Source: Bacteroidales bacterium (GTDB taxonomy: Bacteria; Bacteroidota; Bacteroidia; Bacteroidales; Muribaculaceae). From it: DNA of 17,737 nucleotides. The stretch is from assembly GCA_004557195.1 (NCBI GenBank), contig SFER01000020.1, positions 1-17,737 of the forward strand, read 5' to 3'. A model generated the notes under the pieces. It did no database searches and was not told the DNA's origin. It saw nothing but the letters and a program-made list of their open reading frames with translations. Positions 16,335-17,737 of this stretch are shown here, in pieces. Numbering within the stretch: the stretch's first letter is position 1; each line of letters opens with the position of its first letter. A program made the position numbers and the translations under genes.

Positions 16335-16916
16335 ATGTTTAAAGAATTAAACCTAATTGAAATTACCTCGGCTTTCTTGGTTCTATTTGCGGTTATCGAC
16401 ATCATCGGCTCGATACCAATTATCATTAATCTCAAGCAAAGAGGCAAAGATGTGAACGCCCTTAAAGCAACCCTCATTTCGTCGGCACTCCTATTCGGAT
16501 TTTTCTATGGTGGAGACCTCATGCTTCAATTGTTCCATGTCGATATCGGCTCGTTTGCCGTTGCCGGTGCTCTGCTCATCTTTTTGATGTCGCTTGAGAT
16601 GCTTCTCGATGTCGAAATCTTCAAGTTTTCCGGTCCTATCCAGTCGGCAACTTTGGTACCACTGGTGTTCCCGCTACTCGCCGGCGCAGGTGCTTTCACC
16701 ACCCTGCTTTCGCTTCGAGCACAGTATGCGAGTGTCAACATCCTCATAGCTCTTGCGCTTAACATGCTTTGGGTGTATTTCGTAGTGAGTATGACCGACA
16801 AGGTGCAGACATTCCTCGGGCAAGGCGGTATCTACATTACCCGCAAATTCTTTGGTATTATCCTGCTCGCAATCGCCGTGAAACTTTTCACTACAAACAT
16901 TCAGACACTGTTCTAA
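16335..16916 (+). CDS. MarC family integral membrane protein
   Basis: This is a UPF0056/MarC family protein, a group of small six-helix inner-membrane proteins of unsettled function. They were first linked to multiple antibiotic resistance and later studies did not support that. Hydrophobic segments fall at about 9-31, 46-65, 72-93, 107-127, 136-155 and 171-190. Family-typical stretches are LVLFAVIDIIGSIPIIINL near the N-terminus, the second-half counterpart VPLVFPLLAGAGAFTTLLSL, and the closing helix FFGIILLAIAVKLFTTNI. The repeated helical pattern in the two halves suggests an inverted-repeat membrane fold. At 193 aa it is close to the usual 200-215. It is alone on the plus strand, with its own promoter and a strong terminator. 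Confidence 0.9.
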   Translation: MFKELNLIEITSAFLVLFAVIDIIGSIPIIINLKQRGKDVNALKATLISSALLFGFFYGGDLMLQLFHVDIGSFAVAGALLIFLMSLEMLLDVEIFKFSGPIQSATLVPLVFPLLAGAGAFTTLLSLRAQYASVNILIALALNMLWVYFVVSMTDKVQTFLGQGGIYITRKFFGIILLAIAVKLFTTNIQTLF

Positions 16917-16934
16917 TACATTATAAAAAGAATC

Positions 16935-16978
16935 AAAAAAAATGGAGCCAACAGCACTTGTCTGTGGCTCCATTTTTT
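16935..16978. terminator. Bidirectional intrinsic terminator between marC and the XRE regulator
   Basis: TGGAGCCA (16943-16950) pairs perfectly with TGGCTCCA (16965-16972). An inner CAG/CTG pairing across one bulged A extends the stem to 11 bp. An A-run (16935-16942) precedes the stem and a T-run (16973-16978) follows it. It therefore works as a hairpin plus U-tract in both directions, as expected between two convergent genes. It begins 18 bp after the marC stop. Confidence 0.93.
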
Positions 16979-17054
16979 ATATTATAACTACAATTTCGCG
17001 CGTTTTATATAGGTATATTTATTCAGTATATAGGTAATATTTATACTCTTTGCT

Positions 17055-17633
17055 TCACTTGTTTTGAGCATGGGGAGAGGGATAGAAATACTCAAAACTG
17101 CTGTCGCTATAGAAAACAAGGATATTCACTATCTTGCGGGAATTAGGCGCGGCAGATGCCGAAACCGAATCTCCGGCACCGCCCTGAGAATTTTTCTGAG
17201 CTGAAATCTGAGGAGCCATACTAACGATGCTTCCGGCATCCATCCGCTCTGTATCAGAGAGGTTTAACTCGGATTCCGAGACCAAATCTACAGAAGTTAA
17301 GCCGTCGAGAATGCGATTTTCGAGAATTTCCGAGCCATCGTCTGTGAAATTTATCTTCTGAGCACGTTCGTGGGCGGCAGAACCCATGCCGGGATCGGTA
17401 GCAGTAGAAGAATCCGGCAAAGTCATATCGCCTTCGCCAAACATTAACCAGTTGATGGAAAGCAGAGGGTAGGCAAGATGAATCTTACGAAAAATCTCAT
17501 CGCTTACTTTTTTGTTACGACCATTCAACAACTGCGAAACAGTGGGACGCGGAATCTCACAAGTATCGGCAAACTGAGAAATAGTAATGCCGGAATGCTT
17601 AATATAAAGTTTTATTCTATCTACAATATCCAT
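17055..17633 (-). CDS. XRE/Cro-C1-type helix-turn-helix regulator with unrecognised C-terminal region
   Basis: Residues 1-70 form a Cro/C1-like DNA-binding domain. Helix 2 lies around 18-25 (TISQFADT), the recognition helix around 29-37 (RPTVSQLLN), and then comes LSINWLMFGEGDM, an ending common in Bacteroidetes regulators of this class. Residues 75-165 are polar and rich in Ser, Ala, Gly and Asp (for example STATDPGMGSAAHERAQ) and look like a flexible linker. The last 25 residues (RKIVNILVFYSDSSFEYFYPS) are hydrophobic and aromatic and may form a small beta unit. I do not recognise a ligand or protease domain. Its target is unknown, but a palindrome in its own promoter suggests autoregulation. 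The ATG at 17633 is about 44 bp below the -7 box. Confidence 0.82.
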   Translation of the reverse strand: MDIVDRIKLYIKHSGITISQFADTCEIPRPTVSQLLNGRNKKVSDEIFRKIHLAYPLLSINWLMFGEGDMTLPDSSTATDPGMGSAAHERAQKINFTDDGSEILENRILDGLTSVDLVSESELNLSDTERMDAGSIVSMAPQISAQKNSQGGAGDSVSASAAPNSRKIVNILVFYSDSSFEYFYPSPHAQNK

Positions 17634-17676
17634 TTTTTCGATTTACAAAATAGAATAGCAAAATCATTTATCAATG

Positions 17677-17707
17677 CAAATATAATACATAAATGTGAAT
17701 TCACAAA
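17677..17707 (-). promoter_or_regulatory. Promoter of the XRE regulator gene (Bacteroidetes sigma-ABfr type)
   Basis: On the minus strand TTTG at 17707-17704 is separated by 19 bp from TATATTTG at 17684-17677, matching the consensus exactly. The predicted leader is about 38 nt and AT-rich. Confidence 0.75.
17694..17705. promoter_or_regulatory. Perfect 12-bp palindrome on the -33 region of the XRE promoter; candidate operator
   Basis: TGTGAATTCACA is a perfect dyad. It overlaps two bases of the -33 box and extends into the spacer, where a bound dimer would block RNA polymerase. A partly overlapping weaker dyad, ACAT-AA-ATGT, lies at 17687-17696. Cro/C1-like proteins bind dyads of this size, so the adjacent gene product is the obvious candidate binder. 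Confidence 0.45.
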
Positions 17708-17737
17708 ATAATATTAGTTATTTTTAGAAATTAATTG

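Noticed and set aside
1..17737. Defence system, mobile element, CRISPR array or biosynthetic cluster
   Set aside because: All full-length genes fall in conserved housekeeping or common families. No transposase, integrase, regularly spaced repeat array or secondary-metabolism enzyme was found.

Overview
This is an ordinary, gene-dense chromosomal segment from a member of the Bacteroidales, probably a gut lineage near Muribaculaceae, Bacteroides or Prevotella. Four things point there: promoters of the Bacteroidetes type (TTTG, 18-20 bp, TAnnTTTG), no purine-rich Shine-Dalgarno sequences, the long Bacteroidetes form of NusB, and the gene order dnaN-exonuclease-coaBC-DUF4835-recN-rlmB. Family-level placement is inference. 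I see no insertion sequence, prophage, CRISPR array, tRNA or rRNA.

Layout, left to right. Positions 1-68 hold the start of a gene cut by the window edge, perhaps yajC, with its reading frame in doubt. Next come nusB with its own promoter (97-1091) and a tightly packed minus-strand operon at 7564-1134. In transcription order that operon reads dnaN (sliding clamp), a DnaQ-like exonuclease with an ExoX-type tail, coaBC (coenzyme A synthesis), a secreted DUF4835/PorD-like protein, recN (break repair) and rlmB (23S rRNA methylation). Gaps within it run from a 4-bp overlap to 9 bp, and a consensus promoter lies about 60 bp upstream of dnaN.

A second minus-strand cluster runs 16104-7779: carA, carB, an ABC-F ATPase and a secreted M13 zinc metallopeptidase. 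Its gaps are 26, 9 and 14 bp. It starts at a consensus promoter and ends near a 9-bp stem-loop at 7723-7758. CarA and CarB supply carbamoyl phosphate for pyrimidine and arginine synthesis. Divergent from carA is marC on the plus strand (16335-16916), with its own promoter. It converges on a minus-strand XRE-type regulator (17055-17633), and a strong two-way terminator separates the two.

No previously undescribed multi-gene system is evident. The most useful observations are small. A long imperfect inverted repeat fills almost the whole carA 5' leader and abuts the start codon. A perfect 12-bp palindrome sits on the -33 region of the XRE promoter. The CoaBC decarboxylase half has Asp and Ser where E. 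coli has Asn and the catalytic Cys. CarA and CarB resemble the animal CAD/CPS1 type closely. NusB appears to be split by a large internal insertion.
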